From JAIOQJ01 sp963718635 (GTDB lineage: Bacteria > Planctomycetota > Planctomycetia > Gemmatales > Gemmataceae): a stretch of 64,000 nucleotides of DNA. Numbering within the stretch: position 1 is the first letter of the stretch; every line of letters starts with the position of its first letter. Under the pieces are notes generated by a model. That model worked only from the letters and a program-made list of their open reading frames with translations. It made no database searches and was not told the origin of the DNA. The stretch is from NCBI GenBank assembly GCA_963718635.1, contig OY970367.1, positions 4,340,001 to 4,404,000 on the forward strand, given 5' to 3'. Shown here one piece after another: positions 17,106 through 27,330 of the stretch. A program made the translations under genes and the position numbers.

Positions 17106-17366
17106 ATGGCTGATAGATTCCTTTCCGTACCCGAGGCAGCGAAGACGGCATTCGTTTCACCGTCGCTCATCTACCTATGGACGAGCGTTGAAAGACGATT
17201 ACCGCACATCCGAGCCGGAGGACGCGGCCGACGCGGAAAAATCCTGATAAACGAGAGAGACCTTAGTGCGTTTATGGCTTCTCTTCGCGTTGAAGGGGGG
17301 AGCGAGACGCCGACGCCCGCCCCCGCCACGACGACTACGCCGCGTTTTCGACATCTGAACCTTTGA
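17106..17366 (+). CDS. excisionase-like HTH protein
   Basis: An 86-residue protein with an N-terminal MerR/excisionase-type winged helix: FLSVPEAAKTAFVSPSLIYL then W...PHIRAGGRGRRGKILINERDLSAFM, the pattern of HTH_17 domains. A Thr/Pro-rich tail follows. It overlaps the 3' end of the oppositely oriented integrase by 32 bases. This layout, a small HTH protein tail to tail with the recombinase, is typical of Xis/Int modules and suggests directionality control of excision. Confidence 0.75.
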   Translation: MADRFLSVPEAAKTAFVSPSLIYLWTSVERRLPHIRAGGRGRRGKILINERDLSAFMASLRVEGGSETPTPAPATTTTPRFRHLNL

Positions 17367-18360
17367 GCAATTCATCCCGCAAGAAATCGCCCCGCTGCCC
17401 CAAGTGGGAATAAACATCCGCCAGGATCGTTGATCCAGCGGCATGTCCGAGAAGAGAACTGACGGTCAAATGCCCGATCCCCGCTTCCAGCATCCGCGTA
17501 GCGAAGCTATGGCGAATAGCCGTCAGGGCATACTTCACGCCCACCTTCTTTTGCAGCCGGCAAAAGCGGTTGTTGAAGGCTTGAGCGTTCCAAGGGTTAC
17601 CGTCAAAGTTGCGGAAGATCGGACCGCTTGGATGCTTCACCGCCAGCCGCTTAACGATTTCCGCCGCCCGATCGTTCAAATAGATCAGCCGCCGCCGGTT
17701 GCCTTTCGCCCGCTCTGGCGGCAATTCCACCCGGCCTAGATCGGACCTGAAGTCATCCGCTTCAATCAGCCGGACTTCTTGGACCCTTGAGCCCGTTTGC
17801 CAGCAAAATTCGAGAACGTCGCGGAAGGCTTGATCCTTCACCTTGGTAAGCACGTTCCCGAACTGATCGGCGTCAAGGACTTGCTCGCGTCGTTTTGGCT
17901 TCGGCTTCTCGATATGGCGGATCGGGCTTTTCAGAATGTGGCCCATCTTCTCCGCCCAGGTGAAGGCACGTTGGACGGCCGTGATGGCGCCACGGCGATG
18001 GTTCGGCCCCCAGGTCTTGATATGAGCTCGGACCCATTGCTCGACATGGAAGGGCTTGAGTTCATCCACGGCCATCGTCTTCGGATTGGCCAGCGTGCCC
18101 ACGAACGATTGCAGATGGTTCGTGTACCACTCGTAGGTTCGGGGGGAACGGTGCTCGGAACACCAGGCCAGGAAGCCTTCAATGACGCCCGCGACCAGGT
18201 GCGAGGCGACCGGCACGATGACAGGCTTCGCCATGAGCTCGTGATAGAGCCTGAAGGCGGCTTGTTCGTCGCGGCCGAGGTTATGTTGCTTGCCGCGAAT
18301 CTGGACGTACCAGAGCCCGCGGGACTTCACGAAAAATGGTTTGGGAAACTTCTTCGACAT
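17335..18360 (-). CDS. tyrosine recombinase / integrase
   Basis: A 341-residue protein of usual length. Residues about 55-145 form the SAM-like core-binding domain (AWCSEHRSPRTYEWYTNHLQ). The catalytic part has Arg192 in TGSRVQEVR, Lys219 in AKGNRRR, Arg283-His284 in AIRHSFATRM, His306 in LLGH and the nucleophile Tyr317 in DVYSHL. The usual His three residues before Arg283 is replaced by Thr280, a position that varies in this family. It lies 151 bases from the 3' end of tRNA-Phe, which is the likely attachment site. Confidence 0.92.
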   Translation of the reverse strand: MSKKFPKPFFVKSRGLWYVQIRGKQHNLGRDEQAAFRLYHELMAKPVIVPVASHLVAGVIEGFLAWCSEHRSPRTYEWYTNHLQSFVGTLANPKTMAVDELKPFHVEQWVRAHIKTWGPNHRRGAITAVQRAFTWAEKMGHILKSPIRHIEKPKPKRREQVLDADQFGNVLTKVKDQAFRDVLEFCWQTGSRVQEVRLIEADDFRSDLGRVELPPERAKGNRRRLIYLNDRAAEIVKRLAVKHPSGPIFRNFDGNPWNAQAFNNRFCRLQKKVGVKYALTAIRHSFATRMLEAGIGHLTVSSLLGHAAGSTILADVYSHLGQRGDFLRDELLKGSDVENAA

Positions 18361-18511
18361 TTTGGACCCTCCGGAAGCACGGGTGTGCCGGAAGGCCGCT
18401 CGACCCCCTGGAAGAGTTGACCGCTCTCCAGGGGGCTTATCTCTGACATGTCAGAGTTACAGGCCATGTCAGCGAAAACCGAATCGTTCGAAAACGCCCT
18501 ATTTTCTCGAA

Positions 18512-18584
18512 TGGGCAGAGCCGGGGTTGAACCGGCGACCTAGCGATTTTCAGTCGCTCGCTCTACCGACTGAGCTATCTGCCC
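18512..18584 (-). tRNA. tRNA-Phe (GAA)
   Basis: The minus strand folds as a full cloverleaf. The acceptor GGGCAGA pairs with TCTGCCC and the D-stem is GCTC/GAGC. The anticodon arm is AGCGA-CTGAAAA-TCGCT with anticodon GAA, and the T-arm is GCCGG-TTCAACC-CCGGC. The discriminator is A. Its 3' end faces the integrase, so it probably serves as attB/attR of the island to the left. No second copy of its 3' end was seen to the left in this window. Confidence 0.97.
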
Positions 18585-18753
18585 GATGAAACCTTTCTAG
18601 CGAGTGACGCGCTTAGCGTCAATTGCCTTTCTGCTTTCATTGGAGAGAGCTCACCGCCAGGACGGAAAAGCCCTGTTATCACTGCCCGCCAGTTTGATCG
18701 TTCAATCCCGCTAAAGCATCCCTAGCAGTTGTGATCTTCCTCGAGTATCGCCT

Positions 18754-21700
18754 CTACGGCCCGCTGTTGAGCGTCTGCATGTAAGCATATAAATCGGCCA
18801 AGTCAGCTGGCTTCAAGTCTTTGAGCAGGCCGCTGGGCATGAGCGATTTGCGCCCCGGCTGACGGCTCGCGATATTGGCGTTGTCGATGCGCACTGTCTT
18901 GACCGCATCGAGCTGCACGATCACGCCGTCCGCCGATTCGAAGACGACGATGCCCGAAAAGTTTTTGCCGTCGAGTGTTTCAATCTCGTTGACGCGATAG
19001 GCCGGCGCCACATCGCGGCTGGGGTAGATGATGGCCGTGAAGATGTCCTTGCGTGAGAATCGCCCCGCTGCGCCGGTGAGGTCGGGGCCTACCCTGCTGG
19101 TGCCGGTGTGGCAGGCCATACAGGATCGCTCGCGAAACAGCTTCTCACCATGTGCGGGTCGGCCTTCTTTCCAATCGACGGTAGCCAGCGTCTTTTTCCA
19201 GAGTTCGGGATCTTCGTCGTCGCCGCTAAGGAGTTTTGCTTCGGTCGGGAACTTCTTTTCGAACCATTCCAGCGAGCCGCCGCCGACAACGCGCTCATCG
19301 AAGTTCATCTCGGTTTGAAAAGTAAGCAGTGTCAGCAAGCGTTCGCGTAGATCTTTCTCCTTCGGATCGATGGCGCAGAGGCGTAGGCGGCGGAGAATCG
19401 GAACCAGATTCTTGGGTGAACTATCGCGCGGAAGCGCTTGCAAGGCAGTAATACAAGCCAGCACGTTCGCCTTCTGCGATGAATCGAGCCCATCCAAGAA
19501 CAACGGCCGATCGACTTCATCCGGCTTCTCGACCAGGTGCCGCAGCATGGAATCGCGTAGGCTGTAATCGCTCCACTCCTTGCGGAACAGCGGGCGATAT
19601 TCGTTGGCCGGCAACAGGGCGAGCAGATCGACCAGTTCTTGCGACCAGGGGAAGTTGCGATCCTTATTCTGCGCGTTCAGGAACAACCGCGCAGCCTTGA
19701 TGCGATTTTCACCGGCAAAGGGCGTGGTATAAGAAATATGGGCCGGCTCTGCGAACTGCGGATGTTCGAGCATCGTGTCGGTCATCTTCGGGTAGTGCAT
19801 CATCAAATTGAAGACGATCTCGGATAGCCTCGGCCCCCAATTTTGCTTGATGCGCATCTGCTGGCCTTGCAGCTTCTTATCGAGCGCGAACAGGGCATCA
19901 ACGACCCGTTTCGTCTGCTCGACCGTCGGCTTGCCCTTCAAGCGCGACAACACAATCAGGTTGTGAATATCGTCGGTGCCGCTGCTCTCTTTGGTGAGTT
20001 GGCCAAGAACCTTGCCAACCGTTTCCGGATGGTCGTCTTCGATCATCGCCAAATATCGGCTTGCTTCGAGGTTGAACAGTTTGTCATTGGTTGGATAGAG
20101 CTTGCGAATGCCGGCGCGAATTTGGAGATCGAGCTCGGTCGCTTGAGACCGGGGCTTTTGCAAGACATAAGCGCTGCTCACTTCATCCGGAGGATTATCG
20201 ATGCACCAGTCGCCATCGACGAGCATCAGGAGGCGAAGGGCGTCGAGCCGGAGTTCGGGGTTGTCGGATTGCAACGCATTCAAAGCGATTTTTTGTTTCT
20301 GATGGATATACAGGCTGGGCATATGGCTGCCCCAGTGATCGCTAAGCGCAAACGTCATTCGGCAACGCATGTCGGGCGCATCGACGAGCCTTGACAATGT
20401 GCGCCACGTTTCATTGGGAAGTAGAGTCGAAATTCGACTAGCAGACATCCTGACGCGCTTGTCCCAATGGGCAAAGTCATAAGCAAGAATCGATGTGAGT
20501 GGCTTCTTGACACTTCGTGGAACTGGTTCTCGCTGCGGGAAAGTCGGGCGGAGTTGTGCTTCCTCTTCTTCCCAATTTTCTTCAGAAACAATTTGCTGGC
20601 TGATCAGATCGCCAATTGCATCGAGAGCAGCGACGCAAACCTTGCGTTGGCTGTCTCGCGCCAAATTCATAAGAATCTTTTCTCCACCTGCGGGAAATGT
20701 CCGACCGATTGACCAAGCCAACCGTGACCGAATTTCCAGGTCGCTTGAATCCGCGATTTTTGTCGCGGTTTTGAGTTCAATTCCATCGAAGATGTCGTTC
20801 ATTATCTCAATACCGCGAATTCTTTGTTGGACTGGTCGTGCCTCCTCAAGAATCACAGCAATAAACTTTTCCTTACCGAGTTCTCTCGCAAGCGGTTCCC
20901 ACTTGGTACGCGACCACGCATCGAGCGGTTGTAATGCACTTAGCACTTGGTCGATTTTTTCCTTGAGCTCGTCACATTTTCCTACTGGTTCCGCTTCAGT
21001 TCCCACATATTCAATCCGATAAACGGCGCCGCGAGTGCCTCGCCCGCCGATGCAGACGAATAGCGATCCATCCGGGGCGACGCAGGCATCCGTCGGCGCG
21101 AAGCCATCGACGCCGGTCGGCTCCAGAAAGACTTCGGGCTTGGTTTCATAGCTCGCTGACTTCGGGTCGAGCGGCAAAAAGTAGATCTTGCCGAAGGTCC
21201 AATCGAGCGCGAAGACTCCGCCATGGTAATGCTTCGGGAATTGCACGTGGCGATAACAAACGACGCCCGTCGGCGAGCCCCGGCCCATCGGCGCGAGGAT
21301 GTCTACCGTGTCCTCATAGTAATCGCGCCGGCCCAGGCTGCGCTGATAGCCCGGCAGGCGCCAGCCGTGGTGCTGCCCGTGGCCAACGTGATACATGCGC
21401 GTCGGCGAGTACCAGGGGAGCAGGTAATCGCGCTCGGTGTCGCTATCGTAGGTGATGATGTCGCCAAAGGGCGTGAAGTCGAAGTCGTAAGGGTTGCGAA
21501 AGCCTTGCGCGATGCATTCAACCTTCTTCATGTCTTTCGAAAGCGCAGGATGCCGCCCGCCTCCGGTTTGCTAATTGGCGAAGCGGGATCGAAAGTGATC
21601 TTGTTGAATTCGGAATTATTGCCGCCGATGATGTAGAAGCAGCCATCAGGGCCTTTGCGCATTGCGTGGCCGCCATGCTCCGTGAAAGCGAGCGGGATGA

Positions 21701-22070
21701 ATTGCGCATTCAAAACTTTCTTCAATTCGCCGTCATATCGGTAACGGGAAAACCAACCATCGCCACAGAAATAAAGGCGGTCATCATCAACGCACATGCC
21801 CATGCCGCCGCTTTTCGTTTCAACGATAACGGTTTCTTTGTCTGCAATGCCATCACCGTCGGTGTCTTCAAGGCGCTTCACCCAACCTCGGCTAGTCACG
21901 AGGACGCGACCTTTTTCATCCAGCGTCATCGCATAGATGTCATTGGCCAGCTTGTGGTCGGCATAGAGCGTGACGCTAAAGCCCGGCGGGACTTTGAGGC
22001 CCGCTTCTTCGGCACGCACGGATACGACAAACGCTAAGGTGACGGCAAACGAAAATGCGAGGCGTGACAT
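18754..22070 (-). CDS. PVC-type heme-binding beta-propeller/HEAT protein (frameshifted)
   Basis: A protein of about 1,105 residues in two frames. It has a signal peptide (LAFSFAVTLAFVVSVRA), then a propeller domain typical of planctomycete 'membrane-bound dehydrogenase' proteins (PPGFSVTLYADHKLANDIYA...EDTDGDGIADKETVI...GGHAMRKGPDGCFYIIGGN). A one-base loss near 21530 shifts into VECIAQGFRNPYDFDFTPFG. The middle is HEAT-like helices. The end carries a c-type heme motif CMACH with TSRVGPDLTG and a distal Met region (SLMPSGLL). The family is expanded in Planctomycetes and predicted to act outside the cytoplasm on carbohydrate or electron-transfer tasks; the exact substrate is unknown. Confidence 0.88.
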
Positions 22071-22262
22071 GAGGAAACCTCGGAAACTTTATTCAAGCTG
22101 ATATCAAGGCGAGCCGAGCAGCGTAAGCCGCCGGGTTCCGGCGCTGCGTCAGCGGTCCGGTTTAGTTTACCCGGCTGTTTGTGCGTTACCTAGTCGAGTC
22201 AAAATGCGTAACCAATCGGTGGGTGCGCCAATCGATTCTGGCAAAACGGAAGTCCACCCTTC

Positions 22263-22360
22263 CCACCCTCCCCCCGGCTTTGCGGGGGGAGGGCAGGGTG
22301 GGGGGAACGGCTGCGACTGCCGAGACATTCGTTTACCCTGCCCTCCCCCTGCAAAGCCAG
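22263..22360. repeat. hairpin repeat copy 1, split by an IS element
   Basis: A G+C-rich palindromic unit around CCCGGCTTTGCGGGGGGAGG, a spacer containing GACATTCG, and the start of a second palindrome ending CCCTGCAAAGCCAG. The second palindrome is completed by GGGGGAGGG just right of the IS (24100 onward). A complete relative lies at 26423-26550. Confidence 0.75.
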
Positions 22361-24092
22361 CTGACTATTACCCACAATTTTTTAGGGAGGGTCTTCACTT
22401 CTTTCAGCTGCGGCGCTACTATTCATTGACCACACGGAAGTTCAGTAGTGTTTGGAGTAACACCATGGCTGCCACAGCTCCTATTTGCGCTGACGCTAAA
22501 GTTTGGGCTTCGCAAGTCGCCGGGTTCGCTGAGATGCCCGACGGACGCTTGAATACCCGGTATGCTCAGACTCTGGCGACCTTGGCGGCGCAGCCCCTCG
22601 ATAGTTTTCCGCAAGCGTGCGGCTCTGCCGCTGAAGCCAAGGCAACTTATCGTTTCTTTAGCAACGAACGACTGCCGATCGAACTCTTTTTGCAGCCGTT
22701 GGTCAAAGCCACGGCCAATGCCTGTCGCGGCCAAGCTGTTGTTTTGGTGGTTCAAGATTCTACCTCACTTAACTACACACACCTCAAGTTTACGACAGGG
22801 CTTGGCTTGCTCAATGATTCCCCGCTCGCTCGCGGTCTGCATTTGCATTCGACCCTGGCTCTTCGCCTGGACGGCGTGCCTTTGGGCCTGTTCGACCAAT
22901 ACTATTGGAGTCGGTCTGTCGATCAAACTCCTCCCGATCCCAGTCGGCCCATTGAGGAAAAGGAGAGCCATAAATGGCTGCGCGGCATCGAAGAGTCTGA
23001 AGCCGCGATAGCCCATTTGGCCGAGAACGAACAACCTCGCTTGATCCACATCATGGATCGTGAAGGGGACATCCACGAAGTTCTACAACGCATCACAGAT
23101 TCTCCGCATGGCGCCGTCATCCGCGCCGCTCAAAATCGTTCGGTTGACGGACCGATCGACAAATCGATGGAAGCCGTCCGTGCCGCTCCGGTTCGCGGCG
23201 GTTGCATCGTCGAGGTTCCTCCTAAACAGGGCCAATCCAAACGCAGAGCAAAGTGCGAGTTGCGCTCGGTTACACTTACGATCACACCCAATCTCAAAAA
23301 ACATCCGCACCGAAAGCCCGTCGTCTGGAGTTTGATCGAAGTCCGCGAGATCAAGGCGCCGCCTGGCGTCGAACCGTTGAACTGGCTGTTGTGGACGACC
23401 GAACCCGCTAGCACCTGTGCCGAGATCGTCGAGGTTCTGAGGATCTACAAAATCCGTTGGCACATCGAGTGTTTTCATTTGACCCTCAAGAGCGGTTGCC
23501 AGGCGGAAAAACTCGAACTGGAAACCGCCGAGCGCCTGACTAAAGCACTGATGCTCTATTCGATGATCGCCGTCCGCATCGTTGCTCTGCGTGATCTGGC
23601 TCGCCAAGAACCGAACGCGCCTTGCACCATCATCCTGAGCGACTACGCCTGGAAATCGCTTTTCGCCAAGTTTGAGAAGAAACCTCTCACCGCCGACACG
23701 CCCGTGCCGACTGTGCGGCAAGCCATTTTGTGGATCGGCCGGCTCGGCGGACATCTCAATCGCAAGTCCGACGGCATGCCCGGCGTGCGCACCCTTTGGC
23801 GTGGCTGGCGCGATCTAACCATTCTCGTCGCAGGCTACAGCCTCGGCCGCAGCCAATGCTGATTTTTCAACTGCACCCCCTTGTTCGTTATTTCAATTCT
23901 TCAATGCGTCTCGCCGAGACGCCTGCCGGCATTTGTACATCCATCTCTCAATTCGAAACTCAAATCACATTCTGAAACGGTTCACTTGAGATTCTTGGAA
24001 CCAACAAAGCACTTCTCTACAAAGTCAATGTGCTCTCGCAAGAAATTGCAGTCACCCCACCGCTCACCCCTACACTTGTGGGCAATAGTCAG
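22361..24092. mobile_element. complete IS4-family insertion sequence (1,732 bp)
   Basis: The ends are inverted repeats CTGACTATTACCCACAA (22361-22377) and the complement of CTGACTATTGCCCACAA (24076-24092), 16 of 17 matching and similar to the IS50/Tn5 outer-end sequence. A perfect 10-bp target duplication GCAAAGCCAG flanks it (22351-22360 and 24093-24102), as expected for IS4-family elements. It holds one transposase gene. The intact ends, exact duplication and intact gene suggest recent insertion. About 210 bases between the transposase stop and the right end hold no gene. Confidence 0.95.
22465..23862 (+). CDS. IS4-family transposase (Tn5-like)
   Basis: A 465-residue protein, counting from the ATG at 22465 with TGGAG upstream; the open frame continues left through the IS end but that part is not protein-like. 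The N-terminal DNA-binding domain has the family's TYRFFSNERLPIELFLQP motif. The DDE residues lie in VVQDSTSLNYTH, HIMDREGD and YKIRWHIECFHLTLKSG, the last being the Y(2)R(3)E(6)K signature. The C-terminus matches the Tn5-type dimerisation region (GGHLNRKSDGMPGVRTLWRG). All catalytic residues are present and the frame is unbroken, so it could be active. Confidence 0.95.
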   Translation: MAATAPICADAKVWASQVAGFAEMPDGRLNTRYAQTLATLAAQPLDSFPQACGSAAEAKATYRFFSNERLPIELFLQPLVKATANACRGQAVVLVVQDSTSLNYTHLKFTTGLGLLNDSPLARGLHLHSTLALRLDGVPLGLFDQYYWSRSVDQTPPDPSRPIEEKESHKWLRGIEESEAAIAHLAENEQPRLIHIMDREGDIHEVLQRITDSPHGAVIRAAQNRSVDGPIDKSMEAVRAAPVRGGCIVEVPPKQGQSKRRAKCELRSVTLTITPNLKKHPHRKPVVWSLIEVREIKAPPGVEPLNWLLWTTEPASTCAEIVEVLRIYKIRWHIECFHLTLKSGCQAEKLELETAERLTKALMLYSMIAVRIVALRDLARQEPNAPCTIILSDYAWKSLFAKFEKKPLTADTPVPTVRQAILWIGRLGGHLNRKSDGMPGVRTLWRGWRDLTILVAGYSLGRSQC

Positions 24093-24314
24093 GCAAAGCC
24101 AGGGGGAGGGTAAAATGGGCTCCGCGCTTGTTTTACCTATTCGCCAGCATACGTTGGCGTACCCCAGTCGGCTGAAACTCCGGAGTGCACGTTTTACTGT
24201 GAATCTTTGCGCGATTGCGTAAATTAAGCAATCGGGTCCAGGCGATGAGCGAGACCCCGAAAACGTTCGGCTCGCCAAGCAAACCAATTCGCCCTTTCTA
24301 CCTCAAGTGCGTCT

Positions 24315-25056
24315 ATGCTGCTCGAAAAAGCGACTGCTCTCGTGGTTCGCACGAGCGATTGGAGCGAAAGCAGCCGGATCGCCACGCTCTTCACTCGCGA
24401 GTTTGGCAAAGTACGGGTGTTGGCGAAAGGAGGGAGACGGCTGCGCTCCAACTTCGAGGTCGCGCTCGACTTGCTGACTCTGTGCGGCATCGTGCTGATT
24501 CGCAAAAGCAGCGGCCTTGATTTACTAACTGAAGCCCGGGCCGACGAACGCTTTCCCGGCCTGCGCGTTAACCTGCATTGCCTCTATGCCGGCTACTATG
24601 TGGCCGAGCTTTTAGGGGAAGGAACGCAGGATCACGACCCTCATCCGGCGCTATTTGATGTGGCTTTAAGAACGCTGCGCGCTCTGAATGAAATAGGCAA
24701 CGATTCAACGGCCCATACGCTTCGTTTTGAGCTTGCATGGCTGGACGAACTCGGCTATCGGCCTCGACTCGATGCGTGCGCGGTCTGCGATTCGACCGAC
24801 TGGTTGAACGCCGCCGCGCAGTTGGGGTTCGGCGCAAGCCGGCGGTTTAATCTGCCCGGCCTGCGAAAGCGGACAGCGCGATCGCCGACTCGTCAGCCGA
24901 GGCGCGATCGACATACTGCGCCGGCTCGCATCAGCGGACTTGCTTGTTGGGGAGCCTTTGTCCCCGATGGCGAGAGCGGAGCTTCGGCAGTTGATCGGGC
25001 AGTATGTCTCGTTCGTGCTGGGCCGACGTCCGCGACTGTTGACGTATCTCGATTGA
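24315..25056 (+). CDS. recO: DNA repair protein RecO (frameshifted)
   Basis: RecO loads RecA with RecF and RecR during gap repair. The N-terminal OB fold is clear (EKATALVVRTSDWSESSRIA...FGKVRVLAKGGRR). A helical domain with the first zinc pair (CAVCDSTDW) follows. Near 24836 one extra A (GCAAGCC) shifts the frame. Removing it gives AGGLICPACESGQRDRRLVS with the second zinc pair, and the protein ends RRPRLLTYLD at 25056, about 246 residues and normal for the family. Without the correction the frame would run on to 25196 with unrelated sequence. The next gene starts 34 bases downstream. Confidence 0.9.
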
Positions 25057-25090
25057 GGGGGCTGGCCGGTTTTTGGGGGAAGGGACAGCC

Positions 25091-26414
25091 ATGCACGTTC
25101 GTCGTATCGCCATACATAGCCGCCGGGCCGTTACGGGGTCGCTTGCGATTCTCGCGCTCTGGCTGGCCGGATGCCACGGAACCACCGGGGCCTTGAAGCA
25201 GCCGGATCCGAACACGGGCGATAGTGCCGTGATCCAGGCCGGGCAGGTGCAAGAGGTGGCCAAACCGGCCGCCACGTTCAAGGGATCCTCCGACTTGGCC
25301 GCGGCTGAAGATCTCTATCTGAAACAGCAATGGAAGCCGGCTGGCAAACTCTTCGGCCGAGTTGCGGATGATACGGGCAACCCACCATTATTTGCCGAGA
25401 AGGCTCGCTTCTTTGAGGCCGAGTGCCAGCGCCTTCAAGGGCGCTATCCCGATGCCATGGGCACCTTCAACAAACTGTTGATCGACTTCCAGTATGGCGT
25501 CTATCGGGAACAAGCCATCGGACGTATCTTTGAAATCGCCAATTATTGGCTGGACGACACCCGCGGCTCAGTTCGATCAGGAACACGAAAAGGCCGAGGG
25601 CAAACGCTGGTATGTTCCTTCGAATTTTATCCATTTCGACAAGACGAAGCCGACGCTGGATGAAGAAGGCCATGCCCTGAAGATGCTCGAACAGGTTTAT
25701 TACAACGACCCCGTCGGGCCTCATGCCGAGAAGGCTCTCTTCGCGCTTGGTTACATTTATTTCCGCCGAACCGATTTCCAGAAGGCCGATCAATATCTGA
25801 GCCAGCTGATTGAAAACAGCGATCGCAACAACAAGAAGAGCGAATACCGCGAACGGGCGTTTGAGCTCGCCATCATTGCCAAGAACAATTGCTCGGGCGG
25901 TCCGAAGTACGACGGACGCAAGGCCGCCGAGGCCTTGAAGCTGATCGACAAGGCGAAGCAGACGAACGCGAAGTTGGCAACCGAGAAAGCAGACTTCCTC
26001 GAGAACCAAAAGAAGATGGTTCACTACATGCAGGCGCAGAAGGACTATGACATCGCCGAGTTTTACCGCCGCACGGGTCATCCGGCAACGGCGTGGTTTT
26101 ACTACGAACTGGTTCGCCGACGTTATAACGGAACCGAGTTCCACGACCAGGCGATTGCCCGGATGAAGGAAATCAACCTGGACCTGACCGAACAGCAGAA
26201 TCAGACGGAAATTGCCAAAGCATCGCGGCGCAATCTGAACAAATGGGTGCTCGGCCACGAAGTGCCGACGCTAGCCAAGGACGCCCCGGTGCCGGCAGTG
26301 CCCGGCCTGCCAGCGGAAGGAATTGCCAACCCGGTTCAACCGGCGACGGCGCCGCAACCGCTGACGGGCGCACAACCGGTGCAGCCAGTGAGTGGGATCG
26401 TTCCGCCGAAGTAA
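25091..26414 (+). CDS. BamD/YfiO-like TPR outer-membrane lipoprotein (frameshifted)
   Basis: A protein of about 440 residues. The start at 25091 follows GGGAAGGGA and gives a lipoprotein signal (GSLAILALWLAGC). TPR-like helices follow: AEDLYLKQQWKPAGKLFGRV, FFEAECQRLQGRYPDAMGTF and, after a one-base shift near 25563 (extra G), HAEKALFALGYIYFRRTDFQ then DYDIAEFYRRTGHPATAWFY. The layout matches BamD/ComL-type lipoproteins of the outer-membrane beta-barrel assembly machine. The Pro/Ala-rich C-terminus is unstructured. It lies between recO and an LptE-like gene, so it may belong to an envelope-assembly group. Confidence 0.8.
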
Positions 26415-26422
26415 ACGGTTTT

Positions 26423-26550
26423 ACCCTCCCCCTGGCTTTGCACGGGAAGGGCAGGGTGGGGGCAGAGCGCTCTCCCATCAACAACCGTCGCGACATTCGC
26501 AGCATTTCCCCCCACCCTGCCCTCCACCCGCAAAGCCGGGGGGAGGGTGG
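26423..26550. repeat. hairpin repeat copy 2 (intact)
   Basis: Two G+C-rich palindromic arms (around CCCCTGGCTTTGCACGGG and CACCCGCAAAGCCGGGGGG) flank a spacer of about 60 bases containing GACATTCG. It has the same organisation as the copy disrupted by the IS at 22.3 and 24.1 kb. It lies between the BamD-like and LptE-like genes. Confidence 0.75.
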
Positions 26551-26638
26551 AAGGGGCGAGGTCTCGTTGGTAACGATTGGCGCACCTGCGCTACTTTACT
26601 TTGCGCGTCCGGCTAACAAGAATCTAAAGGAGTGCACG

Positions 26639-27319
26639 ATGCCGCTGCCGAATGCAACACTCTGGACGCGACGAAAGCTGCTCGGCGGCCTATTGGCCGG
26701 CGGTTGCTCGGTCCTGGCGGGTTGCAATTGGGACGGCCATATTAACTTTCTTGGCTATACTTCGCGTCCCAACTATAGCGAAGACATCAAAACGATCTAT
26801 GTGCCGATCTTCCGCAACAAAGCCTTTCAATGGACCGGCGTACGCGGCATCGAAATGGAATTGACCCGCGCGGTCATTCGCGAAATCGAAGCCAAAACGC
26901 CGATGAAAGTGATCAGCGATCCCGCCAAGGCGGATACCGAGTTGCTCGGCACCGTCCTTACAATCAATAAGAATCTGCTCAATCGCAATCAACAGAATGA
27001 AGTGCGCGAAGGCGAAGTTTCCGTAGCTGTCGAACTGGTCTGGCGCGATCTGCGTTCGGGCAAGGTGCTGTCGAATCCGCGCAGGCCGCTCGGCGTAATT
27101 GCGCCTGCGGAGGCAACGCCGTTCGATCCTGACAATCCGGTGCTGGTCCCACCGGCTGAAGCGCCCATTCCCGTGTTGGTGGTCTTCGGCGGCCGATACT
27201 TGCCGGAGGTCGGCGAAACAACTTTGAGCGCTCAACAGCGTGTCTGCAATCGGCTGTCGCTGCAAATCATCTATATGATGGAAAAAGACTGGGAATTGCC
27301 GCGCAAGCAGTGCCCTTAG
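26639..27319 (+). CDS. LptE-like lipopolysaccharide-assembly lipoprotein
   Basis: A 226-residue protein with AAAGGAG before the ATG. The N-terminus combines a twin-Arg-like RRKLLGGLLAGG with a lipobox VLAGC. The mature part (TIYVPIFRNKAFQWTGVRGI, ELTRAVIREIEAKTPMKVIS, ADTELLGTVLTI) has the strand-helix pattern of LptE, the outer-membrane partner of LptD in LPS export. Similar proteins are annotated as LptE in planctomycetes. The stop is followed 11 bases later by a tandem hairpin array. Confidence 0.72.
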   Translation: MPLPNATLWTRRKLLGGLLAGGCSVLAGCNWDGHINFLGYTSRPNYSEDIKTIYVPIFRNKAFQWTGVRGIEMELTRAVIREIEAKTPMKVISDPAKADTELLGTVLTINKNLLNRNQQNEVREGEVSVAVELVWRDLRSGKVLSNPRRPLGVIAPAEATPFDPDNPVLVPPAEAPIPVLVVFGGRYLPEVGETTLSAQQRVCNRLSLQIIYMMEKDWELPRKQCP

Positions 27320-27330
27320 GTGGCTCATCA

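Noticed and set aside
1..18511. Second attachment-site copy of the tRNA-Phe 3' end
   Set aside because: Scanning by eye found no copy of the tRNA 3' sequence. It may lie left of the window, so no left boundary is claimed.
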